From Ruegeria sp. 6PALISEP08 (GTDB taxonomy: Bacteria; Pseudomonadota; Alphaproteobacteria; Rhodobacterales; Rhodobacteraceae), in NCBI RefSeq assembly GCF_001238295.1, contig NZ_LGXZ01000009.1, positions 1-64,000 on the forward strand: 64,000 nucleotides of DNA, written 5' to 3'. Position numbers and translations under genes: made by a program. Each line of letters begins with the position of its first letter. Within the stretch, counting starts at the first letter, position 1. Shown one piece after another: positions 26,343-35,107 of the stretch. Below the pieces are notes generated by a model, which ran no database searches, was not told where the DNA came from, and saw nothing but the letters and a program-made list of their open reading frames with translations.

Positions 26343-26821
26343 TATGACGCCTCCCGCAGTTCAGCCGCTGTATCCATCACGGCGCGAATGATCTTGTCAT
26401 AGCCGGTGCAGCGGCAAAGGTTGCCTGCCAGCCAATACCGCGTTTCCTCTTCGGTCGGGTTTGGGTTTTTCTCGAGCAGCGACTTGGCCGCCACCAGAAT
26501 GCCCGGGGTGCAGATACCACACTGCAAAGCCGCGTATTCGATCATCTTCTGTTGCAGCGGATGCAGAACGTCGCCGTCTGCAATGCCTTCAACGGTTTCG
26601 ATCTGCTTGCCCTCGGCCTCGACCCCCAGCATCAGGCAGGAACAGACCAGACGGCCATCAACGGTGACAGAACAGGCACCGCAATCGCCGGTACCACAGC
26701 CTTCTTTCGCGCCGGTCAGGTTCAGCTTGTCGCGCAGACAGTCCAGCAGGGTTTCGCGCGGGTCACAGAGGTATTCGACCGCGTCTCCGTTCACGGTGGT
26801 GGATACGTGGAGCTTGCTCAT
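26342..26821 (-). CDS. [2Fe-2S] subunit of molybdenum hydroxylase
   Basis: A 159-residue two-cluster iron-sulfur subunit. The N-terminal plant-type cluster shows CGTGDCGACSV with a later Cys (RLVCSC), and the C-terminal helical cluster shows CGICTPG and CRCTGY. It passes electrons from the molybdenum site to FAD. The start overlaps the stop of the FAD subunit by four bases. Length and both cluster motifs match CoxS/XdhA-type small subunits. Confidence 0.92.
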   Translation of the reverse strand: MSKLHVSTTVNGDAVEYLCDPRETLLDCLRDKLNLTGAKEGCGTGDCGACSVTVDGRLVCSCLMLGVEAEGKQIETVEGIADGDVLHPLQQKMIEYAALQCGICTPGILVAAKSLLEKNPNPTEEETRYWLAGNLCRCTGYDKIIRAVMDTAAELREAS

Positions 26822-27684
26822 GCGTTTTCTCCCTTCGCGCGGGCATAGGCGATTTTCGCGGCGCGTTTGGCCAGAACGCCAACGACCTCGGTGCGGAACG
26901 CGATGGTGCCGCGCTTGTCGTCAATCGGGTTGCAGGCAGCAGACGCGGCGGCGGCCAGTGCATCCAGGGTCGCATCGTCCAAAGTGCTGCCAAGGATGGC
27001 CTTGGCGCAGTCCTCAACCAGCAGAACGGTCGGAGCGACCGCGCCCAGCGAAACGCGGGCCTCGATGATGGTATCGCCGTCCAGTCGCAGGTCTACACCT
27101 ACGCCAACCACAGCGATGTCCATTTCGGTGCGCGGGATGAAGCGCAAATAGGCATCGCCTGCATTCTCGCCACGGGCGGGGATGTTGACGGCCGAGACCA
27201 CCTCACCCTTCGTCAATGAGGTCTTGCCGGGGCCGGTCGGGATATCTTCGACCGCGACCTCACGCGTGCCATCCGGTCCCGTGACCGTGACAGTCACACC
27301 AGCTGCAACCATGGCAGGCACGGAATCAGCCGCCGGTGAGCCGTTGCACAAGTTTCCGGTCAGCGTTGCGCGTCCTTGCACCTGGGTTGAGCCGATCAGG
27401 TCCATCGCCTCAACCACGCCCGGCCAGTCTTGGCCCAACTCGGGGTGCTCGCTCATCTCTGCACCGGTTGTGGCGACGCCCAGCGTCCAGCTGCCATCAG
27501 CATTGCGGGTGATGTCGTGTACACCGTTGATTTTCTTGATGTCGATCAGCGTATCAGGCTTCACCAGTTCCGAGCGCAACTGCACCAATACGTCGGTGCC
27601 GCCTGCCAGAAAACGTGTGATGCCCGTCGCATTTGCGGCCAAAGCCGAAGCTTCGGCAAAGCTGGCGGGGCTGTGATAATCCAT
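26818..27684 (-). CDS. FAD subunit of molybdenum hydroxylase
   Basis: A 288-residue CoxM-type flavoprotein: FLAGGTDVLVQLRS near residue 30 and the TLTGNLCNGSPAADS FAD-binding motif around 108-122. It is the first gene of the operon FAD - Fe-S - molybdopterin - MoaD. The start at 27684 lies 125 bases from the stop of the reductive dehalogenase gene upstream on the same strand, so co-transcription with it is possible but not shown. Confidence 0.92.
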   Translation of the reverse strand: MDYHSPASFAEASALAANATGITRFLAGGTDVLVQLRSELVKPDTLIDIKKINGVHDITRNADGSWTLGVATTGAEMSEHPELGQDWPGVVEAMDLIGSTQVQGRATLTGNLCNGSPAADSVPAMVAAGVTVTVTGPDGTREVAVEDIPTGPGKTSLTKGEVVSAVNIPARGENAGDAYLRFIPRTEMDIAVVGVGVDLRLDGDTIIEARVSLGAVAPTVLLVEDCAKAILGSTLDDATLDALAAAASAACNPIDDKRGTIAFRTEVVGVLAKRAAKIAYARAKGENA

Positions 27685-27809
27685 GAAGCTACCTCGTACC
27701 TGTTGGTCAGGAATATCTGGGTTCGCGGCGACGTTAATTCACCCCTTGTCCGGCGTCCATGGGCCGAACGACCAAAATTCAAATTCTAGATGTCGCTTTT
27801 AGGCCGGGG

Positions 27810-30800
27810 TCAGAGATCAAGCTCGATCACCCCATCCGGTTCCGCCGCGCGGCTTTGGCACAGGATCATTGCCCCTTCACGCTGTTTCTTGGACAAAACG
27901 AAATCCCGGTGTTCGATCTCACCCGTAATCACGCCGCACTTACACACGCCGCAGATGCCGTCGGCGCATTTCACATCCACGTGAAAACCTGCCTCGTTCA
28001 GAACCTGTGCCGCATCCTTGTCTGCGGGCACGGTTAGCGTTTTCCCCGAACGCGCCAGCTTGAGTTCAAACGGATGGTTCTCATATTCGGGCTGTTCGGG
28101 AACCGAGAAGTATTCCAGATGCCGGGACTCTTCGGGGAAACCCTGCCGCTCTGCCGCTTGTATCACCCCGTCCATGTAACGATCCGGCCCGCAGGTGTAG
28201 ACATGCCAGCCGTCCTGATAGCCGGACAAGATTACATCCAGATCGGCGCGAGTACCTTCATCTGAGAAATGATAATGCACGCGATCTGCCCAAGGCATCG
28301 CGGCCAGATCCTCCAGATACCCTGCCCCGTCCCGCGTGCTGGCTGAGTAGTGCAGCTCGAACTCCCGACCCAAAGCGTTCAGGCGATGAGCAAAGGCAAT
28401 CATCGGAGTGATGCCGATGCCGCCGCCCATAAGGAATGCTTTGGTTGCCGTTTCATCCAGTTCAAAATGATTGATCGGTTTTGAGATGAAGACCTTGCGC
28501 CCCTCGGAAAAGATGCGGTGCAGCAGGGCCGAACCGCCACGCCCCTCATCCTCGCGCAGCACGCCGATCTGATAGGTTCCCTGATCCGATGGGTCGCCGG
28601 ACATCGAATATTGCCGCAGGAATTCCGGCGCGACGAGCACGTCCAGATGTGCGCCCGCTGTCCATCCCGGCAGGGGCGCACCGTCCAGAGGTGAGAATTC
28701 ATACTTCGTAACGTCTGAGGTCATCCTATCGACCTTGGTCACGGCAACCCGCATCACAGGTGCATCACCTGCAACCTGATAGCGGTGGATAACCGACATA
28801 TCCCCGCTGGCCCTGCGGGCCTTGTATTCATCGGCTGTCACCATGGCCTCGTAGGCCGCAATTCCAGCCTCACGATCCATGGCAAACGGATAGGGCCAAG
28901 GGTGCGGTGCCAGATAGGCCGGATAAACGGCCAGGGTCTGATCCTCGAACTTCAGGTCCAGATCCTTTTGCAGATCGCGCCTGTTCAGCGGATGGGTTGT
29001 GGGACGATACGCTCCGTCGGACTGCAACTCGATATCCCACCACCATTTTTTGATGTCGTTCAAGCCGCCATTGCCGACCGCATCGTCCAGTTTGGCCATT
29101 GCAGGCGCCGCAGAGGGGATGTTCATCGCAGCCCATCGAAAAGGGCGTTCCTTGAAGATACCTTCGAGGTTCCACGGGCAGGTTTTCATGCACCGTCCGC
29201 ACATCGCGCCACCCGGTGTTGTGACCCGGTATGTGGCGCATTTCTGGCTGTCGGATTTCCAGATTTCATAGCCGTTGAACATCAGCTTCGGCCCGGCAGT
29301 TATTGCGCCAGATGGGCACTCGCGTGCGCATTTGTTGCAGCTTTCGCAGAAGGTTTGCAGGCCGAAATCAATGGGTTTGTCGTGCTCCATCGGCATATCT
29401 GTGGTCACCGCACCGGATTTCAGGCGTGGGCCGAGGTAGGGATTCAGTATGACTTCTCCGATCCGGCTCACCTCACCCAGACCAGACAGCAACAGCAGCG
29501 GAGGTTGCAGAACCTCACCATCCATCACCGTATGCGCCTTAGCCTTGTAGCCGAGGTTGCGGATCTGTTGTGCAATCACTCCGCCCAGAAGCGAAAACCG
29601 CAGATAGGCGCGCATGGATTGGGCGACGCTGATCCAGTCGTCACCGCTGGCGCCCTCCATCGTTTCATAGCCCTGATCGATGATCATGCTGATGGCCTGA
29701 TTATGAGGCGGCTCGATTACCTCGCCGGTTACGTCATGGGAGTACCAAGCCCATTCTGGGCAGCGGCTGAGGCCCACTGCATCGACCCCCAGAAAATAGG
29801 TCGCCGCCTTGATGTTGGCCGCATTACGTTGGGCGTTGGTGGGCTTAGGTGCATTCGTGCTTTCGCCGTCCTGCAACAGCACGAAGGCACCTAAGGCACG
29901 ACGTTGAGCAAAGCTGGGCGCGGCCTTGCGGACGTAATAGCCGCCCTTCGCCGCATCCTGCAGCGATTTGCCCATATCCCCGAATTGCGCACGGGCAAAC
30001 ATGTCGGCGCGTTTGGGCACACGGGCGACATTTTCTTCGTCTATATAAGTGGTTGGGGTCTCGACCCGCTTGAGTTTCTCGAAGGGATGCGCCCCGTCAA
30101 CGTAGCGCCGTTTTGAATACGGGTCACGGTTCAGCGCATTCTTGGCAAAACCCTTTCCCAACCACCAGGCAGGTCCTTGCGTCCGAAACCACGGCTGTTG
30201 CGCCATAGGTTCAAGCGGTCGATCATGGGCTATCGGCATCTCGGTCGTCACAGCGGCCAAACCAAATCGCGTGCCCAGCCAAGGCACGACGATCTTGCCG
30301 TTTTCGACCGAGGCCAAACCAGCGGCAACTGCCAACTTACCCAGATCGACCTCAGAGGACATCATGCTGTGCGCCCGCGCGTCATAGCCCAGCAGGCGGA
30401 TATAGTTGGCGATGACCACCGCGTTTTCGGTCGCCAGCAGACAGGCGCGATGATCCTGCGCGTTTGCAATCCAGTCCGCACCGGGTTCAGACGGGTCTGG
30501 GTCACGGTTGTGTTCGTAGAGGAACACGATGCTGTGACGGTGGCTGTCGATCGGCTTCGGCGCAGCCTCCATACTGTCTTTCAGATCAGCCATGATGACG
30601 TCAATGCCCGAGGCCAGCGTCTTGGTCTGCCGGGTGCGCAACGCATGGGCAAGCCGGTCGATATCAGGGTTGCGGCGTGGTTCCGCCAGCAACGCGTCTG
30701 ACGGCAACGGTCCGCAACCCATCATTGACGCGTCGTTGAAATACCCAAATGCTTTCAGATGGTTGGCGCGTTCAAGCGGGTCTGATGGGATATCTGACGC

Positions 30801-31022
30801 AATCGGGTTCACCAACCCATCGCGGATCGCGTCCATCATCGCCTGAAACTCTCGCATCGCGTTGACGATGCTGTCGGGTTGCTCTGGTCGGTGAAAACTC
30901 AGGTCAGTCATCGAAGGTACGAGCGACAGGTCCGGGATGTCGCCCATCCTGGCCAGCCGCTCCAGCGGGTAACGGCCCATGTGAACGGGCCTGTTTCTAT
31001 CCGAGAAAAAGCGGATTCCCAT
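27810..31022 (-). CDS. Self-sufficient catabolic reductive dehalogenase (RdhA-reductase fusion)
   Basis: A 1070-residue cytosolic fusion. The N-terminal half is a cobalamin-dependent reductive dehalogenase with two 4Fe-4S sites: Cys559/562/565/569 and Cys595/608/611/615, the last ending in CPW. Tyr427 (WAWYSHD) and Lys493/495 (GYKAKAH) are candidate catalytic residues. The C-terminal third is a phthalate-dioxygenase-reductase-like module: flavin motif RQYS (803-806), NAD-binding GGGIGITPM, TCGP, and a plant-type [2Fe-2S] (Cys1019/1024/1027/1055). No Tat signal and no membrane anchor gene are present, as in the oxygen-tolerant BhbA/NpRdhA class that removes halogen from aromatic compounds with NAD(P)H. 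AGGAGG precedes the ATG. A LysR gene is divergent. Confidence 0.93.
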   Translation of the reverse strand: MGIRFFSDRNRPVHMGRYPLERLARMGDIPDLSLVPSMTDLSFHRPEQPDSIVNAMREFQAMMDAIRDGLVNPIASDIPSDPLERANHLKAFGYFNDASMMGCGPLPSDALLAEPRRNPDIDRLAHALRTRQTKTLASGIDVIMADLKDSMEAAPKPIDSHRHSIVFLYEHNRDPDPSEPGADWIANAQDHRACLLATENAVVIANYIRLLGYDARAHSMMSSEVDLGKLAVAAGLASVENGKIVVPWLGTRFGLAAVTTEMPIAHDRPLEPMAQQPWFRTQGPAWWLGKGFAKNALNRDPYSKRRYVDGAHPFEKLKRVETPTTYIDEENVARVPKRADMFARAQFGDMGKSLQDAAKGGYYVRKAAPSFAQRRALGAFVLLQDGESTNAPKPTNAQRNAANIKAATYFLGVDAVGLSRCPEWAWYSHDVTGEVIEPPHNQAISMIIDQGYETMEGASGDDWISVAQSMRAYLRFSLLGGVIAQQIRNLGYKAKAHTVMDGEVLQPPLLLLSGLGEVSRIGEVILNPYLGPRLKSGAVTTDMPMEHDKPIDFGLQTFCESCNKCARECPSGAITAGPKLMFNGYEIWKSDSQKCATYRVTTPGGAMCGRCMKTCPWNLEGIFKERPFRWAAMNIPSAAPAMAKLDDAVGNGGLNDIKKWWWDIELQSDGAYRPTTHPLNRRDLQKDLDLKFEDQTLAVYPAYLAPHPWPYPFAMDREAGIAAYEAMVTADEYKARRASGDMSVIHRYQVAGDAPVMRVAVTKVDRMTSDVTKYEFSPLDGAPLPGWTAGAHLDVLVAPEFLRQYSMSGDPSDQGTYQIGVLREDEGRGGSALLHRIFSEGRKVFISKPINHFELDETATKAFLMGGGIGITPMIAFAHRLNALGREFELHYSASTRDGAGYLEDLAAMPWADRVHYHFSDEGTRADLDVILSGYQDGWHVYTCGPDRYMDGVIQAAERQGFPEESRHLEYFSVPEQPEYENHPFELKLARSGKTLTVPADKDAAQVLNEAGFHVDVKCADGICGVCKCGVITGEIEHRDFVLSKKQREGAMILCQSRAAEPDGVIELDL

Positions 31023-31080
31023 CCTATGCCTCCTGCTGCTGCTCGACCTCTAACCCGCCATGGACAGCAAAACCATTCAT

Positions 31081-31094
31081 GCTTAATCATAAGC
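31081..31094. promoter_or_regulatory. Palindrome between rdhA-type gene and LysR gene
   Basis: Perfect arms GCTTA and TAAGC around ATCA, 3 bases before the LysR start and about 60 bases before the dehalogenase start. Size and symmetry fit a LysR recognition half-site pair. It would cover the lysR translation start, suggesting autoregulation. Confidence 0.5.
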
Positions 31095-31097
31095 GGT

Positions 31098-32000
31098 ATG
31101 AAAAAAATTGATTTCACTGATCTCGACGGCAAGGTCCTGCGCACATTTCTGACCATACTCGAGGAAAGTTCTGTTTCGAAAGCCGCGGACCGACTGGGTG
31201 TCACGCAATCAGCGATCAGTCATACGTTGGCCAAGCTACGGCAGGTGCTGGGCGACCCGCTGTTTGTCCGTTCCGGTCAGGGCCTGATCCCGACCGAACG
31301 CGCCTTGTCCCTGAAAGACCCGGCGCAAAGCGTATTGGACGGGATGCGCGCACTGACCCAGGGTCGACCGTTCAACCCCTTGTCCGAACAGATCGACATA
31401 CGCATCGCCACCAATGACATGCCGCGCGAGTTGATCTTTCCACGTTTGCTGCGCGAATTCCGCGCCGAGGGCGCGCGTCTGCAATTGGAATTCATCCCGT
31501 CAGGCGTGCCCGACCCCGATCTGCTGCGCAGCGACCGGTGTCAGCTGATGCTGACTCCTTTACCTCCGGACGGCCCGGATATCTTTCAGAAACGCCTGAT
31601 GATCAGCCCCTTGATGGTTTTCTACGACGCCGCGCAACGTAAACCGCCGGACAGCTGGCAGGCCTATTGCGACAGCGAGCATGTCGAGGTGCGCTTTGCC
31701 GATGGCCGCAACGCCCGCGCTGTCATGCGTGGCGTTGATCAAAGCCAGATCAGGCCAGCGGTTGTGACCCTGCCGCATTTCAATGCAATCCCGGCTTTCG
31801 TGCAGGGCAGTGACCTGATCTCAACCGACACGGCGCTGATGAAGCAAGGTCCGCTGGCCGCGTTGGATTGCGCACCGCTGCCTTTCGAATGCGCGCCCGT
31901 TTCCATCTACATGGTCTGGCATCAGCGATCTGCAAATGATCCTGCCCATCGCTGGTTGCGTGCCCGGATCGAGGCCATCGCGGCCACCCTTCAGACCTGA
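31098..32000 (+). CDS. LysR-family regulator beside the dehalogenase
   Basis: A 300-residue LysR protein. The ATG at 31098 gives the usual start of the helix-turn-helix domain (LRTFLTILEE, then AADRLGVTQSAISHTLAKL). The frame extends far upstream but that part lies inside the dehalogenase gene on the other strand and is not protein-like. A family-typical effector domain follows. Divergence from the dehalogenase across 75 bases makes it the likely regulator, responding to the halogenated substrate or a product; this is inference. Confidence 0.87.
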   Translation: MKKIDFTDLDGKVLRTFLTILEESSVSKAADRLGVTQSAISHTLAKLRQVLGDPLFVRSGQGLIPTERALSLKDPAQSVLDGMRALTQGRPFNPLSEQIDIRIATNDMPRELIFPRLLREFRAEGARLQLEFIPSGVPDPDLLRSDRCQLMLTPLPPDGPDIFQKRLMISPLMVFYDAAQRKPPDSWQAYCDSEHVEVRFADGRNARAVMRGVDQSQIRPAVVTLPHFNAIPAFVQGSDLISTDTALMKQGPLAALDCAPLPFECAPVSIYMVWHQRSANDPAHRWLRARIEAIAATLQT

Positions 32001-32842
32001 GACAGCAGCCAGTTGCGCATGACGTCAACCAGTTGCGGCTGACGCGGCTTGCGAGGCGCAACCACATAAAACCCCAGGTCTTCGATCAAGACGTCGTTAA
32101 GTGGTTGAACAAGGTGGCCCGTGGCAATCCCGCCCGCCACCAGTGGCGCATCGGCCAAGGCAATCCCCTGACCCGAAAGGGCGGCATCAATCGCCAGGCT
32201 GGTCTGGCTGAAGTTCATCATCCGAGGCTTTCCGTTTACGCCCACCCTTTCCAGAAACATGGGCCACAGCCCGTGGGTGTCATTCAATAGGACTTGCCCC
32301 AGCAGGTCAGAGGGATTGCTGACTTGTTCAGCGATGACAGGGCAACACACGGGAATGAACTCGGCTGAGAACAATGGTACCGCATCCAATTCAGAACCAA
32401 ACGGCGCCCTGCCTTGCCTGACTGCCAAATCCACGCCATCCGATTTGAAATCGGCCAGGCGTTCGCGTGCGTCCACCTGAACCGAGATATCCGGATGTAA
32501 GTCGATGAAATTCGATAGCCTCGGTACCAGCCATTTTGAGGCAAAGCTGGGCGTGACCGATAAAATGATCCGACGATCCGGAGATAACTCTTCTACAGCT
32601 TCTTCGATCAACCGGAAGGCCCTGCGCAAAGGCGCATGAAACCTGCGTCCGGCTTCGGTCAGCCGCAAACCACGCGGTAGACGGTCGAATAGAGCTTCGT
32701 CCAACCTAGCCTCAAGCCCCCTCACTTGCTGCGCGACAGCGCCTTGTGTCACGCCAAGTTCTTCGGCGGCCAGCCGAAAGTTCAAATGACGCGCAGACGC
32801 TTCGAAAGCCCGCAAGGCGTTCAGAGGTGGAAGGGCGGCCAT
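31991..32842 (-). CDS. LysR-family regulator (GcvA-like)
   Basis: A 283-residue LysR regulator beginning MAALPPLNALRAFEAS, the GcvA-type N-terminus, with helix-turn-helix AAEELGVTQGAVAQQV. The start at 32842 was preferred over a frame reaching 32926 because of that beginning. It is divergent from an SDR gene across about 100 bases, with a CTGTA-N7-TACAG palindrome just upstream of its start. Its 3' end overlaps the convergent LysR stop by 10 bases. Confidence 0.86.
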   Translation of the reverse strand: MAALPPLNALRAFEASARHLNFRLAAEELGVTQGAVAQQVRGLEARLDEALFDRLPRGLRLTEAGRRFHAPLRRAFRLIEEAVEELSPDRRIILSVTPSFASKWLVPRLSNFIDLHPDISVQVDARERLADFKSDGVDLAVRQGRAPFGSELDAVPLFSAEFIPVCCPVIAEQVSNPSDLLGQVLLNDTHGLWPMFLERVGVNGKPRMMNFSQTSLAIDAALSGQGIALADAPLVAGGIATGHLVQPLNDVLIEDLGFYVVAPRKPRQPQLVDVMRNWLLSQV

Positions 32843-32851
32843 AGTTTTATC

Positions 32852-32868
32852 CTGTAAATTTTCTACAG
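32852..32868. promoter_or_regulatory. Possible LysR operator
   Basis: Perfect arms CTGTA and TACAG with 7 nt between them lie 10 bases upstream of the GcvA-like regulator and about 80 before the divergent SDR gene. The T-N11-A spacing typical of LysR boxes can be drawn within it. Confidence 0.45.
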
Positions 32869-32945
32869 CATAGAACCAGCAGAACTGATTGGTCAAACCG
32901 AGTTCAGATCGCCATCTTGGGAACAAATGAAAACGGAGAGATCAG

Positions 32946-33647
32946 ATGGAAAAAGTAGCACTTATTACGGCAGGCGGCAGCGGCATGGGCGCAGATTCCG
33001 CTCGGAGGCTGGCGGCGGACGGATACAAGGTTGGCATTCTGTCCGCCTCGGGCAAAGGCGAAGCTTTGGCACACGAGCTGGGTGGCGTCGGTGTTACCGG
33101 CTCGAACCAGTCCACCGAGGATTTGCAGAAGCTTGTCGATGCAGCAATGGCCCATTGGGGACGCATTGACGTACTGGTCAATTCCGCCGGTCACGGCCCC
33201 CGCGCCTCGATCCTTGAGTTAACCGATGAGGATTGGCACACCGGCATGGATGTCTATTTCCTGAACGTGGTCCGCCCGACGCGGCTGGTGACCCCGATCA
33301 TGCAGGCGCAGGGTGGTGGGTCGATCATCAATGTATCAACCTTTGCGGCGTTCGAACCTGATCCGGTTTTTCCAACTTCGGGCGTGTTCCGGGCCGGTCT
33401 GGCCGCCTTCACCAAGCTGTTCTCGGACAAATATGCCGCCGAGAATGTCCGCATGAACAACGTCCTGCCTGGCTTCATCGACAGCCTGCCCGAGAAAGAA
33501 GAGTTCCGCAGTCGCATCCCGATGGGGCGCTATGGGCGTAGCTATGACGAGATCGCCTCGGTCGTGGCTCTGCTGGCCTCTGAAGGGGGCGGCTACATCA
33601 CCGGGCAGAACATCCGGGTGGATGGAGGTATCACCCGGTCTGTCTGA
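32946..33647 (+). CDS. SDR-fold oxidoreductase lacking the YxxxK pair
   Basis: A 233-residue SDR-fold protein with the cofactor loop TAGGSGMG, LVNSAG, the catalytic-Ser strand IINVSTF and the C-terminal GQNIRVDGG. Where classical SDRs have YxxxK, this protein reads SGVFR (then AGLAAFTKL), so both the catalytic Tyr and Lys are replaced. It may be a non-classical dehydrogenase, a binding protein or a different enzyme. ATG 32946 has GGAGAGATC upstream. It is controlled perhaps by the divergent LysR; an FAD oxidase gene converges on it 2 bases after its stop. Confidence 0.8.
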   Translation: MEKVALITAGGSGMGADSARRLAADGYKVGILSASGKGEALAHELGGVGVTGSNQSTEDLQKLVDAAMAHWGRIDVLVNSAGHGPRASILELTDEDWHTGMDVYFLNVVRPTRLVTPIMQAQGGGSIINVSTFAAFEPDPVFPTSGVFRAGLAAFTKLFSDKYAAENVRMNNVLPGFIDSLPEKEEFRSRIPMGRYGRSYDEIASVVALLASEGGGYITGQNIRVDGGITRSV

Positions 33648-33649
33648 CC

Positions 33650-34921
33650 TCAGAACCGCGCCTTTACCAGATGTGTCAGTGCCGCGCCAGTTTCGAAAAA
33701 GGCGCGGCGCACGCGTGTCCAGCTTTCGTGATGCTCGGACACGGCAGGAACCGGCAAGAGAGAGAGGTCATTCGCCAGAAGGCTTTCGGCCATCATGCGA
33801 CCGAACACCGTGCCCGGTCCGATGCCGCGTCCTGAATACCCGTGCGCGGCCAAAGCGTTGGGACCGATCTTCGTGATCTTCGGAATATGGTCCGAAGTCA
33901 TCGCGATGCGCCCGTGCCACCCCTGTTCAAACGGTTGGTCGGCCAGTTGAGGATAGAGCTCGGCCAGCTTGCGTCGAACCCAGCCGGAATGTGCACCTTG
34001 GCCCGCATTTCCCAGATCGCCCATACCACCAATAATCATCCGCCCCGCCTTATCCAACCGGAACGACGTCATGATCAAACCGGTATCCCAGCACCCCTCT
34101 TCTTTCGGCAGAATGCTGGCCCGCAGATTGTGCGACAACGGAGTGGTTGCGTACTGGAAGTAGTAGACCGGTACGTAGGCGGGCGCGGTGTCTGGCAAGC
34201 CCAGGTGATAGGCGTTGGTCGCCTGAATGACAGACTTGGCTCGAACCACCCCTCCCGGTGTGGTCAGCACCCATTGGTCGTTTTCGTTGCGCATGGACTG
34301 TACCGGGCTTTGCTCGTGTATTTGCGCCCCGGCCTGCATAGCCGCTCGGGCCAATCCCACCACATAAGCCAAAGGCTGAATGGTTCCTGCGCGGGGGTCG
34401 AACAACGCCCCATGGAACGCATCGCTGCCGGTTCTTTCGCGGGCCTGATCCGCCGACAACAGTTCCACCGGCGCGCCTGATGTGCTCAGCTGTGCATAGC
34501 GCGTTTGCAGGTTCTTCAATCCGGCTTCTGAATGCGCGCAATGCAGGGTTCCGTTGCGCACAGGTTCACAATCGATGCCGTGATTTTCAATCAATGCGAA
34601 CACATCTGACGGGGCCTGCGCCAGCAGGTCGATCAGACGATCCCCTGCCGCCTGTCCGACATGCGCGCGGATTTCGTCCGGTGGCAACCAAAGACCCGCA
34701 TTGGCCAAACCGACATTACGGCCTGATCCGCCGTAACCGATCCCTTGCGCTTCCAGCAGACAGACCGACGCACCAGCCTGGGCGGCTGTCAAAGCGGCGG
34801 AGCAGCCGGTGTATCCTCCGCCAATGACCGCCAGATCAACAGCAGTATCAGCGGTCAATGGCGGTGCTGAGACCGTCTCGGTGCAAGTGCTGCGCCACAG
34901 AGCATTTTCGGGATCGTTCAC
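33650..34921 (-). CDS. FAD-dependent amine oxidase of the DAO family
   Basis: A 423-residue flavoprotein with the dinucleotide-binding VIGGGYTGCSAAL near residue 33, an Arg-Asn-Val-Gly loop (GSGRNVG) and the C-terminal HGYSGRGIGPG FAD-contact motif. This is the layout of OrdL/PuuB-like oxidases such as gamma-glutamylputrescine oxidase and related glycine or amine oxidases. The substrate is not predictable. The gene is convergent with the SDR gene. The polyamine operon lies 14 kb away, so a polyamine link is only a possibility. Confidence 0.83.
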   Translation of the reverse strand: MNDPENALWRSTCTETVSAPPLTADTAVDLAVIGGGYTGCSAALTAAQAGASVCLLEAQGIGYGGSGRNVGLANAGLWLPPDEIRAHVGQAAGDRLIDLLAQAPSDVFALIENHGIDCEPVRNGTLHCAHSEAGLKNLQTRYAQLSTSGAPVELLSADQARERTGSDAFHGALFDPRAGTIQPLAYVVGLARAAMQAGAQIHEQSPVQSMRNENDQWVLTTPGGVVRAKSVIQATNAYHLGLPDTAPAYVPVYYFQYATTPLSHNLRASILPKEEGCWDTGLIMTSFRLDKAGRMIIGGMGDLGNAGQGAHSGWVRRKLAELYPQLADQPFEQGWHGRIAMTSDHIPKITKIGPNALAAHGYSGRGIGPGTVFGRMMAESLLANDLSLLPVPAVSEHHESWTRVRRAFFETGAALTHLVKARF

Positions 34922-35107
34922 ATCGGACCTCTGAGTCTTTTGCCCGGATCATCATGCCGTTTCCCGCCCTTTGCAAGCGGGCACATCAAGGCGCATCTGC
35001 GACCAAAAAGACCTCGCAGGCGCGGGCATTGCCCTGGCCTGCCGGGCCCAACCGGAGAAGGCATTCCGTCAGGAATGATGAAGACAGGCGGGAGGTCCCG
35101 GATAGCT

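Noticed and set aside
28785-29894. Long plus-strand frame of 369 codons inside the dehalogenase gene
   Set aside because: It lies antisense to a well-supported fusion protein, has no domain character and reflects GC-rich third positions.
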